From NCBI RefSeq assembly GCF_034347405.1, contig NZ_CP133778.1, positions 5,368,501 to 5,432,500 on the forward strand: 64,000 nt of DNA, written 5' to 3'. The position numbers and the translations under genes were made by a program. The notes below the pieces were generated by a model, which saw only the letters and a list, made by a program, of their open reading frames with translations, was not told the DNA's origin and did no database searches. Origin of the DNA: Pseudomonas sp. CCC3.1. GTDB lineage: Bacteria > Pseudomonadota > Gammaproteobacteria > Pseudomonadales > Pseudomonadaceae. Within the stretch, counting starts at the first letter, position 1. Each line of letters opens with the position of its first letter. Shown piece after piece: positions 14,587-23,769 of this stretch.

Positions 14587-16596
14587 ATGTCCCGACTCAA
14601 TCCCCGGCAGCAAGAAGCCGTGAGCTACGTCGGCGGCCCTCTTTTGGTGCTCGCCGGTGCTGGCTCCGGCAAAACCAGTGTGATTACCCGAAAAATCGCA
14701 CACCTTATTCAGAACTGTGGCATCCGTGCTCAGTACATCGTCGCCATGACCTTTACCAACAAGGCCGCCCGCGAGATGAAAGAGCGCGTCGGCACGTTGC
14801 TCAAAAAAGGTGAAGGCCGAGGCCTGACGGTGAGCACGTTCCACAACCTGGGGCTGAACATCATCCGCAAGGAGCACGCGCGGCTGGGCTACAAGCCGGG
14901 CTTTTCGATCTTTGACGAGGCCGACGTCAAAGCGCTGATGACCGACATCATGCAAAAGGAATACTCGGGTGATGACGGGGTCGATGAAATCAAGAACATG
15001 ATCGGCTCGTGGAAAAACGACCTGATCCTGCCGCCCCAGGCCTTGGAAAATGCGCGCAACCCCAAGGAGCAGACGGCGGCCATCGTCTACACCCACTATC
15101 AACGCACGCTCAAAGCCTACAACGCGGTGGATTTTGACGACCTGATCCTGCTGCCGGTGAAGCTGTTCGAAGAGCACGCTGACATCCTTGAAAAGTGGCA
15201 GAACAAGGTCCGCTACCTGCTGGTGGACGAATACCAGGACACCAACGCCAGCCAGTATCTGCTGGTCAAATACCTGATTGGCACGCGCAACCAGTTCACC
15301 GTGGTGGGCGATGATGACCAGTCCATTTATGCCTGGCGCGGCGCTCGCCCTGAAAACCTGATGCTGCTCAAGGACGATTACCCGTCCCTGAAAGTGGTGA
15401 TGCTGGAGCAAAACTATCGCTCCACCAGCCGCATTTTGCGCTGCGCCAACGTGCTGATTTCGAACAACCCGCATGCGTTCGAGAAGCAGTTGTGGAGTGA
15501 GATGGGCCACGGCGATGAAGTGCGGGTCATTCGCTGCCGCAACGAAGACGCCGAGGCCGAGCGCGTTGCGGTCGAGATCCTGACGCTGCACCTGCGCACA
15601 GACCGGCCTTACAGCGACTTTGCGATTCTGTACCGCGGCAACTATCAGGCAAAACTGATTGAGCTGAAATTGCAGCATCATCAGATCCCTTACCGCCTCT
15701 CAGGCGGAAACAGCTTCTTCGGGCGTCAGGAAGTAAAAGACCTGATGGCCTACTTCCGGCTGATTGTGAACCCGGATGACGACAACGCCTTCCTGCGGGT
15801 GATCAACGTCCCACGGCGTGAGATCGGTTCTACCACGCTGGAAAAGCTGGGTAACTACGCCACTGAACGCAAAATCTCGATGTACGCGGCGACCGACGAA
15901 ATCGGTCTGGGCGAGCATCTGGACAGTCGGTTCACAGATCGCCTGGCCCGCTTCAAGCGTTTCATGGACCGCGTGCGCGAGCACTGCTCGGGCGAAGACC
16001 CGATTGCCGCGCTGCGCAGCATGATCATGGACATCGACTACGAAAACTGGCTGCGCACCAACAGCTCCAGTGAAAAGGCCGCTGACTACCGCATGTCCAA
16101 CGTCTGGTTCTTGGTCGAGGCGTTGAAAAACACCCTCGAAAAAGACGAAGAAGGCGGCATGACCATTGAGGAAGCCATCGGCAAGCTGGTGCTGCGCGAC
16201 ATGCTTGAGCGCCAGCAAGAAGAGGAAGACGGCGCCGAAGGTGTGCAGATGATGACGTTGCACGCGTCCAAAGGGCTGGAATTCCCCTACGTGTTCATCA
16301 TGGGCATGGAAGAAGAAATCCTGCCGCACCGCTCCAGCATCGAAGCCGACACCATCGAAGAAGAACGTCGCCTTGCCTACGTAGGGATTACCCGCGCACG
16401 TGAGACGCTGGCGTTTACCTTTGCGGCCAAGCGCAAGCAGTACGGCGAAATCATCGATTGCGCGCCGAGTCGCTTCCTGGATGAGTTGCCGCCGGACGAT
16501 CTGGCCTGGGAAGGCAACGACGACACCCCCACCGAAGTGAAAGCGGTTCGCGGAAATACGGCATTGGCCGATATACGCGCAATGTTAAAACGCTAA
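14587..16596 (+). CDS. rep: ATP-dependent DNA helicase Rep
   Basis: This 669-residue superfamily 1A 3'-5' helicase unwinds DNA ahead of replication forks and removes bound proteins. The N-terminus MSRLNPRQQEAV and Walker A AGAGSGKT (23-30) are typical. DEYQDTN, GDDDQSIYAWRGA and LEQNYRS motifs follow, then MTLHASKGLEFPYVF and EEERRLAYVGITRA near 560-600. Length and order match E. coli Rep. A promoter-like TTAAAAT lies about 40 bases upstream, in a 262-base gap that otherwise shows no ORF. It is followed by xpt after 56 bases. Confidence 0.97.
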   Translation: MSRLNPRQQEAVSYVGGPLLVLAGAGSGKTSVITRKIAHLIQNCGIRAQYIVAMTFTNKAAREMKERVGTLLKKGEGRGLTVSTFHNLGLNIIRKEHARLGYKPGFSIFDEADVKALMTDIMQKEYSGDDGVDEIKNMIGSWKNDLILPPQALENARNPKEQTAAIVYTHYQRTLKAYNAVDFDDLILLPVKLFEEHADILEKWQNKVRYLLVDEYQDTNASQYLLVKYLIGTRNQFTVVGDDDQSIYAWRGARPENLMLLKDDYPSLKVVMLEQNYRSTSRILRCANVLISNNPHAFEKQLWSEMGHGDEVRVIRCRNEDAEAERVAVEILTLHLRTDRPYSDFAILYRGNYQAKLIELKLQHHQIPYRLSGGNSFFGRQEVKDLMAYFRLIVNPDDDNAFLRVINVPRREIGSTTLEKLGNYATERKISMYAATDEIGLGEHLDSRFTDRLARFKRFMDRVREHCSGEDPIAALRSMIMDIDYENWLRTNSSSEKAADYRMSNVWFLVEALKNTLEKDEEGGMTIEEAIGKLVLRDMLERQQEEEDGAEGVQMMTLHASKGLEFPYVFIMGMEEEILPHRSSIEADTIEEERRLAYVGITRARETLAFTFAAKRKQYGEIIDCAPSRFLDELPPDDLAWEGNDDTPTEVKAVRGNTALADIRAMLKR

Positions 16597-16652
16597 AATC
16601 GACTACTTTTTACTCTACCTTCAGCGCATAGGCGCTATTTGAGGACGTTACG

Positions 16653-17225
16653 TTGGAAGCACTGCACAAGAAAATTCGCGAAGAAGGCATCGTGCTTTCC
16701 GATCAGGTTTTGAAGGTTGATGCCTTTTTGAACCACCAGATCGATCCCCAGCTGATGAAAGAAATCGGCGATGAGTTCGCGCGTTTGTTCGCTGATGCGG
16801 GCATCACCAAGATCGTCACCATCGAAGCCTCGGGCATTGCTCCAGCCGTGATGACGGGCTTGAACCTGGGTGTTCCGGTGATTTTCGCCCGCAAGCACCA
16901 GTCCCTGACCCTGACTGAAAACCTGCTGTCGGCCACGGTGTATTCGTTCACCAAGCAAACCGAAAGCACCGTTGCCATCTCCCCGCGTCACCTGAAAAGC
17001 ACTGATCGGGTGCTGGTCATCGACGACTTCCTGGCCAACGGCAAAGCGTCGCAGGCACTGATTTCGATCATCAAGCAAGCGGGCGCAACCGTCGCGGGCC
17101 TGGGCATCGTGATCGAGAAGTCGTTCCAGGGTGGCCGCGCCGAGCTGGACTCGCAGGGCTATCGCGTTGAGTCCCTGGCACGGGTTCAATCCCTGGCAGG
17201 CGGCAAAGTGACGTTTATCGAGTGA
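16653..17225 (+). CDS. xpt: Xanthine phosphoribosyltransferase
   Basis: This 190-residue type I phosphoribosyltransferase converts xanthine and PRPP to XMP in purine salvage. The PRPP loop VLVIDDFLANGKAS is at 120-133 and the family N-terminus MEALHKKIREEG is present. The start is TTG, chosen because GAGGA lies 8 bases upstream and no ATG or GTG exists in a suitable place. The weak start codon may lower expression. It follows rep as in P. aeruginosa (PA5296-PA5298 region). Confidence 0.95.
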   Translation: MEALHKKIREEGIVLSDQVLKVDAFLNHQIDPQLMKEIGDEFARLFADAGITKIVTIEASGIAPAVMTGLNLGVPVIFARKHQSLTLTENLLSATVYSFTKQTESTVAISPRHLKSTDRVLVIDDFLANGKASQALISIIKQAGATVAGLGIVIEKSFQGGRAELDSQGYRVESLARVQSLAGGKVTFIE

Positions 17226-17271
17226 CACGGCCCTGTGTGGGAGACTCTATGGTGTGCAGCAAGCTGATTTC

Positions 17272-17417
17272 GTAGCAGTTGCCGAGCCTGCGAGGCTACG
17301 TCCGATTGCGAAGCGATCGTAAGCCCTAAATTCAGGCTTCAACTGACACGCCGCAGTGCTTGATTTTACGACTGCTGCGCAGCCGGACGCAGCCTCGCAG
17401 GCTCGGCAGCTGCTACG
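17272..17417. repeat. REP doublet (GTAGCAGTTGCCGAGC family)
   Basis: GTAGCAGTTGCCGAGCC at 17272 and its inverted copy ending GCTGCTAC at about 17416 flank a spacer of some 70 bases. It lies between the convergent xpt and acyl-CoA hydrolase/transferase genes. Arms carry GAGGCTACGTCCGATTGCG, like the copies at 12491 and 37263. Confidence 0.85.
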
Positions 17418-17458
17418 TGTTCGCGCGCGTAGATCTGCGGCGGCACGGGCGATAGTTG

Positions 17459-19381
17459 TTATTTGGCAGTTGCCTGCAACCCCGCCAGCAGCACGCGCTG
17501 ATACAGCTCTTCGCGCAGCCCGTCCGGGTTGTCGAGGTGCATGCGCGCCAGGTGTTCGGGGTACGCCTGCGGTGATGGCGCGTCGAGCGTGGCCTTGCCC
17601 AGTTCATAGAGCTGCGTGAGCTTGAATTTGCTCTTGAGCCAGTTCAACGCTCGCAGCAGGTCTTGCTCCTGCGCGCTGAAATCGCTGCCCAGCGGGTACT
17701 CCGGGAACAGGTGCGGATGGCGCTCGGCAATCGCCTGCAAGCGTTCCGGGCTGTTGTCGGCAAAGCGTGGGTCCAGGCAAAAGTCTTTTGGCAGTTTGCC
17801 GATGTGTTGTGCCTGCGCGATCAGTTCGGTCTGGAAACGTGAGTCGGTGATGTTGAGCAGTGCCTCGATCACCTGCTTATCGGTTTTGCCGCGCAAGTCG
17901 GCAATGCCGTACTCGGTCACCACAATGTCGCGCAAATGACGCGGGATCGTGCAATGGCCGTACTCCCAGACGATGTTGGAACTCACATCGCCCCCGGATT
18001 CACGCCAGCTGCGCAGGATGATCACCGACCGCGCATCGTGCAGCGCGTGCCCCTGCGCCACGAAGTTGTATTGCCCGCCGACCCCGCTGAGTACGCGACC
18101 ATCTTGCAACTGATCCGCCACGCCTGCGCCCAGCAAGGTCACGGTGAAGGCGCTGTTTACAAAGCGCGCATCACGGCGTTGCAGGCGTTTTAATGCTTCC
18201 TGACCAAAGAGCTCGTTGATGTAGCTGATGGCGGTCATGTTGAATTCGGCGCGCTTGCTGTAAGGCAGTTCGTTCAAACGCTGGTAAAAGTCGCTTGGGC
18301 CGAGGATGAAACCGCCGTGAACGCTGACGCCATCGGTGTGCAAGCTTTCGTCCAGCGTGCCCGCGTTGGCTTGGGTCTGGCGCTCAATATCCGGGTAAAC
18401 CTTGCGTCGCACGATGCCTGCGTCGACCAAGGCCATGAGCCCATGCACGAACATTTCGCTGCAACCATACAGGCCTTGGGCAAAGGGCTCGACCCCGCCT
18501 TCGCGCTCAATCAGGGCGCGCCACGGCGTGACATCCATATCGTTGAGCAACGCGCGATAGCCTTTGCTGTCAGCCTGGCGTGCCAGCAAGGAAGCCGCCA
18601 GCGCATCGCCCATCGCGCCAATGCCGATTTGCAGGGTGCCGCCGTCGCGGATCAGGGTGCTGGCGTGGTGGCCAATAAAGTGGTCTTGCACATTGACCGG
18701 CATATTGGGCGTGGAAAACAGCGTGGTGCGCTCATCGTCGTCGATCAGCAGGTCAAAATCGTCAGCGTTGAGCTCCGAGTCACCGGGCATGTAGGGCAGG
18801 TCGCTGTGTACGTGGCCGAGCAGCAGAATGGTCTCGCCCGCTGCCCGGCGTTTGGCGATCATCGGCAGCAGATCGAGGGTGATGTCGGGGTTGCAGCTCA
18901 AACTCAGGCGATTGGCATCCCGCGGGTTGCGGGCGATCAACTGCGCCACCAGATTCAGGCCATTGGCGTTGATGTCACGGGCCGCGTGGCTGTAATTGCT
19001 GCTGACGTAATCTTGCTGCGCCGGTGGGCTGTTGAGCAGGCTGCCCGGCTGCATGAAAAACTGCTGCACGCTGATGTTGTTCGGCAGGCTGTCGCGGTGC
19101 AGGTCGGCGAGGTATTCCAGCTCGATATAGTCGCCAAAGATGCGCGCTACGAACGGTTCCAGAAAGCGTTTTTGCAAGCCATCGCCCAGCGCCGGGCGGC
19201 CCAGGCTTAACGCGGTGTAAATCGTCAACTGGCGCTCTGGTAACTGTTTGATGCGCTGGTACAGCGCGTTCACAAAACGATTGGCCTTGCCCAAGCCCAG
19301 CGGCAAACCGAGGTGGATATGCGCGGGTAATCGAGCCAGCGCCTCATCGACTGCATAGTCGATCGAACAGGACTGCACCAT
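17459..19381 (-). CDS. Acetyl-CoA hydrolase/transferase family protein
   Basis: This 640-residue protein belongs to the acyl-CoA hydrolase/CoA-transferase family, whose members move CoA between acyl groups or release it. The N-terminal domain (about 10-200) is followed by a CoA-transferase-like core with GIGAMGDALAASLL (near residue 260). The C-terminal part has VGGQYNFVAQGHAL and ARSVIILRS, with YGIADLRGKTD near 520. At 640 residues it is longer than the usual 430-500 of succinate:acetate CoA-transferases. The start at 19381 is chosen for GGAGG six bases upstream; an in-frame ORF extends to 19450. The true acyl substrate is unknown. Confidence 0.85.
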   Translation of the reverse strand: MVQSCSIDYAVDEALARLPAHIHLGLPLGLGKANRFVNALYQRIKQLPERQLTIYTALSLGRPALGDGLQKRFLEPFVARIFGDYIELEYLADLHRDSLPNNISVQQFFMQPGSLLNSPPAQQDYVSSNYSHAARDINANGLNLVAQLIARNPRDANRLSLSCNPDITLDLLPMIAKRRAAGETILLLGHVHSDLPYMPGDSELNADDFDLLIDDDERTTLFSTPNMPVNVQDHFIGHHASTLIRDGGTLQIGIGAMGDALAASLLARQADSKGYRALLNDMDVTPWRALIEREGGVEPFAQGLYGCSEMFVHGLMALVDAGIVRRKVYPDIERQTQANAGTLDESLHTDGVSVHGGFILGPSDFYQRLNELPYSKRAEFNMTAISYINELFGQEALKRLQRRDARFVNSAFTVTLLGAGVADQLQDGRVLSGVGGQYNFVAQGHALHDARSVIILRSWRESGGDVSSNIVWEYGHCTIPRHLRDIVVTEYGIADLRGKTDKQVIEALLNITDSRFQTELIAQAQHIGKLPKDFCLDPRFADNSPERLQAIAERHPHLFPEYPLGSDFSAQEQDLLRALNWLKSKFKLTQLYELGKATLDAPSPQAYPEHLARMHLDNPDGLREELYQRVLLAGLQATAK

Positions 19382-19460
19382 CTGAGCCTCCAAAACCATC
19401 CGTGTATAGAGATGTGACCGAGAGTGGTCGGTTTTGGTTGCAAAGTGCAAGGCTCAAACG

Positions 19461-19526
19461 GTAGGAGCGAGCTTGCCTCGCGATCTTTTGATCTCTAAAA
19501 AGATCGCGAGGCAAGCTCGCTCTTAC
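19461..19526. repeat. REP doublet (GTAGGAGCGAGCTTGC family)
   Basis: GTAGGAGCGAGCTTGCC begins at 19461 and its inverted copy ends CTCTTAC at 19526, with a small loop between the two CGCGATC arms. One mismatch (GCTCTTAC for GCTCCTAC) breaks perfect symmetry. It lies between the hydrolase/transferase start and the 3' end of the cytochrome c5 gene. Confidence 0.88.
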
Positions 19527-19541
19527 AGTGGCGTGGGGTTA

Positions 19542-19967
19542 TTACAAGCCGGACATTTTCTGGATGGCGGCTTTCAGCTCGTCGTCGGAACATTCCGAAC
19601 AGGTGCCTTTAGGGGGCATGGCGTTGAGCCCGGTAATGGCTTTGGCCAGCAGGCCATCAATACCGCCTTCTTTGTCGGCGCGCACTTTCCAGGCCGCGGT
19701 GTCACCGATTTTCGGGGCTTCCAGCAAGCCAATGCTGTGACAAGCGTTGCAGTGCTTGGCAACCACGTCATCAGCGCTCATGCCACCACCACTGCCACCC
19801 GCTGCCGCGGTCACGCTCATGCCCGCGCACTCTTGGCCCTGAACACAGACTTTGCCGACGGGTTCGAGGCGTTTTGCGATGTCATCATCCGTCGTTGCTT
19901 GAGCGTTGGCAGCCCATAGGGCCAGTACTGTTGCTGGTACGGCCAGCATTTTCATAATTAGGTTCAC
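19542..19967 (-). CDS. cycB: Cytochrome c5-type electron carrier
   Basis: This 141-residue periplasmic monohaem cytochrome has a signal peptide (about residues 1-24, ending ANAQA), the haem site CNACH at 73-77 and a probable axial Met in NAMPPKG near 116. The following CSEC pair is typical of cytochrome c5. A poorly conserved stretch with another cysteine pair (VCVQGQEC) and a glycine-rich linker precedes the haem domain. The GTG at 19967 is used because GAGGG lies seven bases upstream; the ATG at 19955 is an alternative. It matches PA5300 by position. Confidence 0.9.
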   Translation of the reverse strand: MNLIMKMLAVPATVLALWAANAQATTDDDIAKRLEPVGKVCVQGQECAGMSVTAAAGGSGGGMSADDVVAKHCNACHSIGLLEAPKIGDTAAWKVRADKEGGIDGLLAKAITGLNAMPPKGTCSECSDDELKAAIQKMSGL

Positions 19968-20135
19968 GCGTACACCCTCAATGGTGGCTATTCACGCCCA
20001 CAACCACGGTTTTGCGGGCGGCGAAAGTATACCGTTTAGCCTGACACACTGAAACAACCCTAAAAATAAAGGGGGAATAGAGCTGGCGAAATGGAATCGC
20101 GGGCGCCTCTAGATACGCATAGGGCGCCGCTTTGT

Positions 20136-20684
20136 TTAGAAATTTGCGGGGGTGGCTGCGCTGATTAGTCGCGCCGCGACATTGAACGGGTTGCGAAAAC
20201 GGTGCGGTTTCGAACTCTCGAAGTAATAGCTGTCACCGGCTTCGAGCACGAACGTCTCAAGGCCAACGGTCAGCTCAAGGCGGCCCTCGACAAGGATTCC
20301 GGTTTCTTCGCCTTCGTGGGTCAGCATTTCGTCCCCGGTGTCAGCGCCCGGTGGATAAATTTCGTTGAGAAACGCAATCGCCCGACTCGGATGCGCCTTG
20401 CCGACCAGTTTCATGGTCACGGCGCCATCTGAGATGTCGATCAACTCATTGGCTTTGTAGACAATCTGTGTCGGCTTTTCCTGAAGGATTTCTTCGGAAA
20501 AGAACTCGACCATAGACATCGGAATGCCACTCAGCACTTTTCTCAGGGAGCTTATTGACGGGCTCACGCTGTTCTTTTCGATCATCGAAATGGTGCTGTT
20601 GGTGACGCCCGCGCGCTTGGCGAGTTCACGCTGTGACAGGCCTTTCAGTTTGCGGATGGATTGCAGTCGTTCACCGACGTCCAA
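20136..20684 (-). CDS. pauR: PauR-type HTH-cupin transcriptional regulator
   Basis: This 182-residue regulator joins an XRE helix-turn-helix (residues 5-60, LSQRELAKRAGVTNSTISMIE) to a C-terminal cupin (about 105-180, with EGEETGILVEGRLEL and PHRFRN). This is the PuuR/PauR architecture. PauR (PA5301) represses polyamine catabolic genes in P. aeruginosa and lies beside dadX, as here. The kauB/pauC-like gene at 58010 is a plausible regulon member in the same window. The cupin is expected to sense a polyamine or its gamma-glutamyl product; no operator was assigned. Confidence 0.88.
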   Translation of the reverse strand: MDVGERLQSIRKLKGLSQRELAKRAGVTNSTISMIEKNSVSPSISSLRKVLSGIPMSMVEFFSEEILQEKPTQIVYKANELIDISDGAVTMKLVGKAHPSRAIAFLNEIYPPGADTGDEMLTHEGEETGILVEGRLELTVGLETFVLEAGDSYYFESSKPHRFRNPFNVAARLISAATPANF

Positions 20685-20811
20685 TGCGGGAGCCTCCAGG
20701 GGATCAGATTCAGGTCAAGAAGCCGCCATCATGGCGATAGCGTTCAGTATTTACAACACTTCGACCTCAAACCTGCGTACCCATTGTGCTCCGCACATTG
20801 GATACAACCCA

Positions 20812-21885
20812 TCAGCTCCCGGAATAGAGGCGCGGCGCTCGTTTCAGGTTGCAAAAAATTTGGTAGGGAATGGTTTCAGCTTTTGCCGCGAGTTCGCTGG
20901 CGAGGATGTTTTTGCCCCACAACTCAACCGTTGAACCGAGGCCTGCCTGCGGCACATCCGTGAGGTCGATGCACAGCATGTCCATGGATACCCGGCCCAG
21001 CAATTGGCTGCGTTGACCGGCAACCCAAACGGGGGTGCCCGTGGGTGCGTGACGCGGGTAGCCGTCGGCATAACCCATGGCAACCACGCCAATGCGCATC
21101 GGTTTAGGGGTGACGAACTTCGCGCCGTAACCCACCGGCTCACCGGCAGGCAGTTCACGCACGGCAATCACTTTGGACTCCAGGGTCATCACCGGTTGCA
21201 AGCGTGCGGCGTGCGCCTGGGCTTCTTCGAAAGGCGAAGCTCCGTAGAGCATCAGACCCGGGCGCACCCAGTCGCTGGGCACACTTGGCCAGCCAAGAAT
21301 GGCGGGTGAGTTGCGCAAGCTGACGTCGGCAGATAAGTCGTCACGGGCAGCCAGGAACACGGCGACCTGCTCTACGCTGCGCAGGCAGTCCAGTTCATCG
21401 GCGCGGGCGAAATGGCTCATCAGCACAATTTTTGCGACTTTTCCGCTTGCTTGCAGGCGCTGATAAGCGGTTTTGTAATCGCTTGGGTGCAGCCCCACGC
21501 GGTGCATGCCGGTGTCGAGTTTTAGCCACACGTGAATCGGCTTGGCGAGCTTGGCTTGCTCGATAGCCTCGAGTTGCCACAGTGAATGCACCACGCACCA
21601 AAAGTCATGTTCGACGATCAGCGGCAGTTCATCGGCCTCAAAAAAACCTTCGAGCAGCAGCACGGGGGCGTGAATACCGGCGGCGCGCAGCTCCAGTGCT
21701 TCTTCGATACAGGCGACGGCAAAGCCATCAGCCTCGGCCTCCAGGGCTTGGGCGCAACGTACGGCACCGTGCCCGTAGGCATCGGCCTTGATCACCGCGA
21801 GGGCTTTTGCCCCCGTCACTTCACGGGCCAGTTGGTAGTTATGACGCAGGGCTTGAAGGTCGATCAGGGCACGAGTTGGGCGCAT
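20812..21885 (-). CDS. dadX: Alanine racemase, catabolic
   Basis: This 357-residue PLP enzyme interconverts L- and D-alanine, feeding D-alanine to DadA. PLP-binding Lys33 is in AVIKADAYGHG, and the C-terminal domain with VGYGAKFV and SMDMLCIDLTD is intact. Its position after dadA and ridA identifies it as the catabolic DadX rather than the biosynthetic Alr. It is 101 bases downstream of ridA and probably in the dadA transcript. The pauR gene follows on the same strand after 127 bases. Confidence 0.95.
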   Translation of the reverse strand: MRPTRALIDLQALRHNYQLAREVTGAKALAVIKADAYGHGAVRCAQALEAEADGFAVACIEEALELRAAGIHAPVLLLEGFFEADELPLIVEHDFWCVVHSLWQLEAIEQAKLAKPIHVWLKLDTGMHRVGLHPSDYKTAYQRLQASGKVAKIVLMSHFARADELDCLRSVEQVAVFLAARDDLSADVSLRNSPAILGWPSVPSDWVRPGLMLYGASPFEEAQAHAARLQPVMTLESKVIAVRELPAGEPVGYGAKFVTPKPMRIGVVAMGYADGYPRHAPTGTPVWVAGQRSQLLGRVSMDMLCIDLTDVPQAGLGSTVELWGKNILASELAAKAETIPYQIFCNLKRAPRLYSGS

Positions 21886-21986
21886 GGCGGCGGGCTTCTA
21901 ACGGCTGTTGAATAAAAAAACGGTGCTGACCCACGGCGTAAACCGCGTGCCGCACCGCAAGAGGGACTGTGTTTAAAACGGTGAGG

Positions 21987-22340
21987 TTATGGCAGTGCGG
22001 CCACAACCGACAACTCAACCAGAATTTCAGGCTCGCACAGCTTGGCCTCAACCGTGGCACGGGCAGGTTGCACGCCTTTAGGCAGCCACTCATCCCACAC
22101 GCTGTTCATGCCCGCAAAGTCGGCATCAATGTCTTTGAGGTAAATGGTCACCGACAGAAGGTGGCTTTTGTCAGTGCCCGCCAGATCCAGCAGGCGCTCG
22201 ATGTTATTCAGGGTTTCGCGCGTTTGCTGCTCAATCCCTGCGTTCATGTCGTCGCCGACCTGACCGGACAGGTAAACAGTACCGTTATGAGCCACGATCT
22301 GGCTCATGCGGTTATTGGTGAGCTGGCGCTGGATTGCCAT
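21987..22340 (-). CDS. RidA family enamine/imine deaminase
   Basis: This 117-residue RidA/YjgF protein removes reactive imines or enamines released by amino-acid oxidising or PLP enzymes. Family residues include QIVAHNGTVYLSGQVG, the substrate-binding Arg in PARATVEA and LCEPEILVEL. AGGAGA lies 9-12 bases before the ATG, and its start overlaps the dadA stop by 29 bases. Placement between dadA (makes 2-iminopropionate) and dadX fits a role in clearing the imine product. A second RidA copy sits at 41557. Confidence 0.93.
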   Translation of the reverse strand: MAIQRQLTNNRMSQIVAHNGTVYLSGQVGDDMNAGIEQQTRETLNNIERLLDLAGTDKSHLLSVTIYLKDIDADFAGMNSVWDEWLPKGVQPARATVEAKLCEPEILVELSVVAALP

Positions 22341-23613
22341 GTTGTGCAGTCTCCTGGTGGTTGCCGTAACGAGAAATATCGAGGCCTTCGGTGCTGATCT
22401 GTGGGGTCTTTTTGGCCATCACGTCAGCGAGGAAGCGACCAGAGCCGCAGGCCATGGTCCAGCCGAGTGTGCCATGACCGGTGTTCAGGAACAGGTTTTT
22501 GAATGGGGTCGCGCCCACAATCGGCGTGCCGTCTGGCGTGGTTGGGCGCAGACCGGTCCAGAAGCTGGCCTGGCTCAAATCGCCGCCCTGAGGATAAAGG
22601 TCGTTGACGACCATCTCCAGGGTTTCGCGGCGACGCGGGTTCAGCGACAGGTCAAAACCGGCGATTTCAGCCATGCCGCCCACACGAATGCGGTTGTCGA
22701 AACGGGTGATCGCGATTTTGTAGGTTTCATCCAGAATCGTCGACGTCGGGGCCATGTCCGAGTTAGTGATCGGGATGGTCAGCGAGTAACCCTTGAGCGG
22801 GTAAACCGGGGCCTTGATGCCCAGCGGCTTGAGCATTTGCGGCGAGTAGCTGCCCAGCGCCAGTACGTAGCGGTCTGCGGTTTCGAGTTTGCCGTCGATC
22901 ATCACGCCATTGATGCGATCACCCGCGTAGTCCAAATGCTGAATGTCTTGGCCGAAGCGGAATTCGACACCCAGGTTTTTGGCCATTTCGGCCAGGCGGG
23001 TGGTGAACATCTGGCAGTCGCCGGTTTGGTCATTCGGCAAGCGCAAGGCGCCGGCCAGAATGTCGGTGACGTTGGCCAGCGCCGGCTCAACCCGGGCAAT
23101 GCCCGCACGGTCCAGCAGCTCAAACGGCACGCCGGACTCTTTGAGTACGGCGATGTCTTTGGCCGCGCCGTCCAGTTGCGCCTGGGTGCGAAACAGTTGC
23201 GTGGTGCCCAGGCTGCGCGCCTCGTAGGCAATGCCGGTTTCGGCACGCAATTCGTCGAGGCAATCGCGGCTGTACTCGGACAGACGCACCATGCGCTCTT
23301 TGTTCACCGCGTAACGGCTGGCGGTGCAGTTGCGCAGCATTTGCGCCATCCACAGGTATTGGTCGACATTGGCCGTGGCTTTGATCGCCAGCGGTGCGTG
23401 ACGCTCCAACAACCACTTCATGGCCTTGAGCGGCACGCCCGGTGCAGCCCACGGCGAGGCATAACCTGGGGACACCTGGCCGGCGTTGGCAAAGCTGGTT
23501 TCCATCGCCACGGCAGGCTGGCGGTCTACGACGACCACGTCGAATCCGGCTCGGGCCAGATAATAGGCGCTGGCAGTCCCAATCACGCCGCCACCCAATA
23601 CCATAACGCGCAT
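22312..23613 (-). CDS. dadA: D-amino acid dehydrogenase small subunit DadA
   Basis: This 433-residue FAD flavoprotein oxidises D-alanine and other D-amino acids to oxo acids at the inner membrane, passing electrons to quinone. The N-terminal dinucleotide motif is MRVMVLGGGVIGTASAYYLA. SPGYASPWAAPGVPLKA and the C-terminal NTGHGTLGWTMACGSGR are hallmarks. The start at 23613 follows GAGGGATA. It is the first gene of dadA-ridA-dadX and is divergent from the lrp-type regulator, which in P. aeruginosa (DadR) activates this operon in response to alanine. Confidence 0.96.
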   Translation of the reverse strand: MRVMVLGGGVIGTASAYYLARAGFDVVVVDRQPAVAMETSFANAGQVSPGYASPWAAPGVPLKAMKWLLERHAPLAIKATANVDQYLWMAQMLRNCTASRYAVNKERMVRLSEYSRDCLDELRAETGIAYEARSLGTTQLFRTQAQLDGAAKDIAVLKESGVPFELLDRAGIARVEPALANVTDILAGALRLPNDQTGDCQMFTTRLAEMAKNLGVEFRFGQDIQHLDYAGDRINGVMIDGKLETADRYVLALGSYSPQMLKPLGIKAPVYPLKGYSLTIPITNSDMAPTSTILDETYKIAITRFDNRIRVGGMAEIAGFDLSLNPRRRETLEMVVNDLYPQGGDLSQASFWTGLRPTTPDGTPIVGATPFKNLFLNTGHGTLGWTMACGSGRFLADVMAKKTPQISTEGLDISRYGNHQETAQHGNPAPAHQ

Positions 23614-23769
23614 ATTTTTATCCCTCATCGCGGCCCGCCGCAGACGTTTATTGTTCAAAGCGAAGATGTGGGCAGTATATGAAGCATTAGCCAGTGAGTT
23701 TCACTGTATAAGCGGCTATATTTGGCGACAATTCTCGGCCGAAACGCTTTTGACAAAGGAGAATCTCCT

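Noticed and set aside
22306..23682. 458-residue ORF antisense to dadA
   Set aside because: Shadow frame; dadA is fully conserved and has an RBS.
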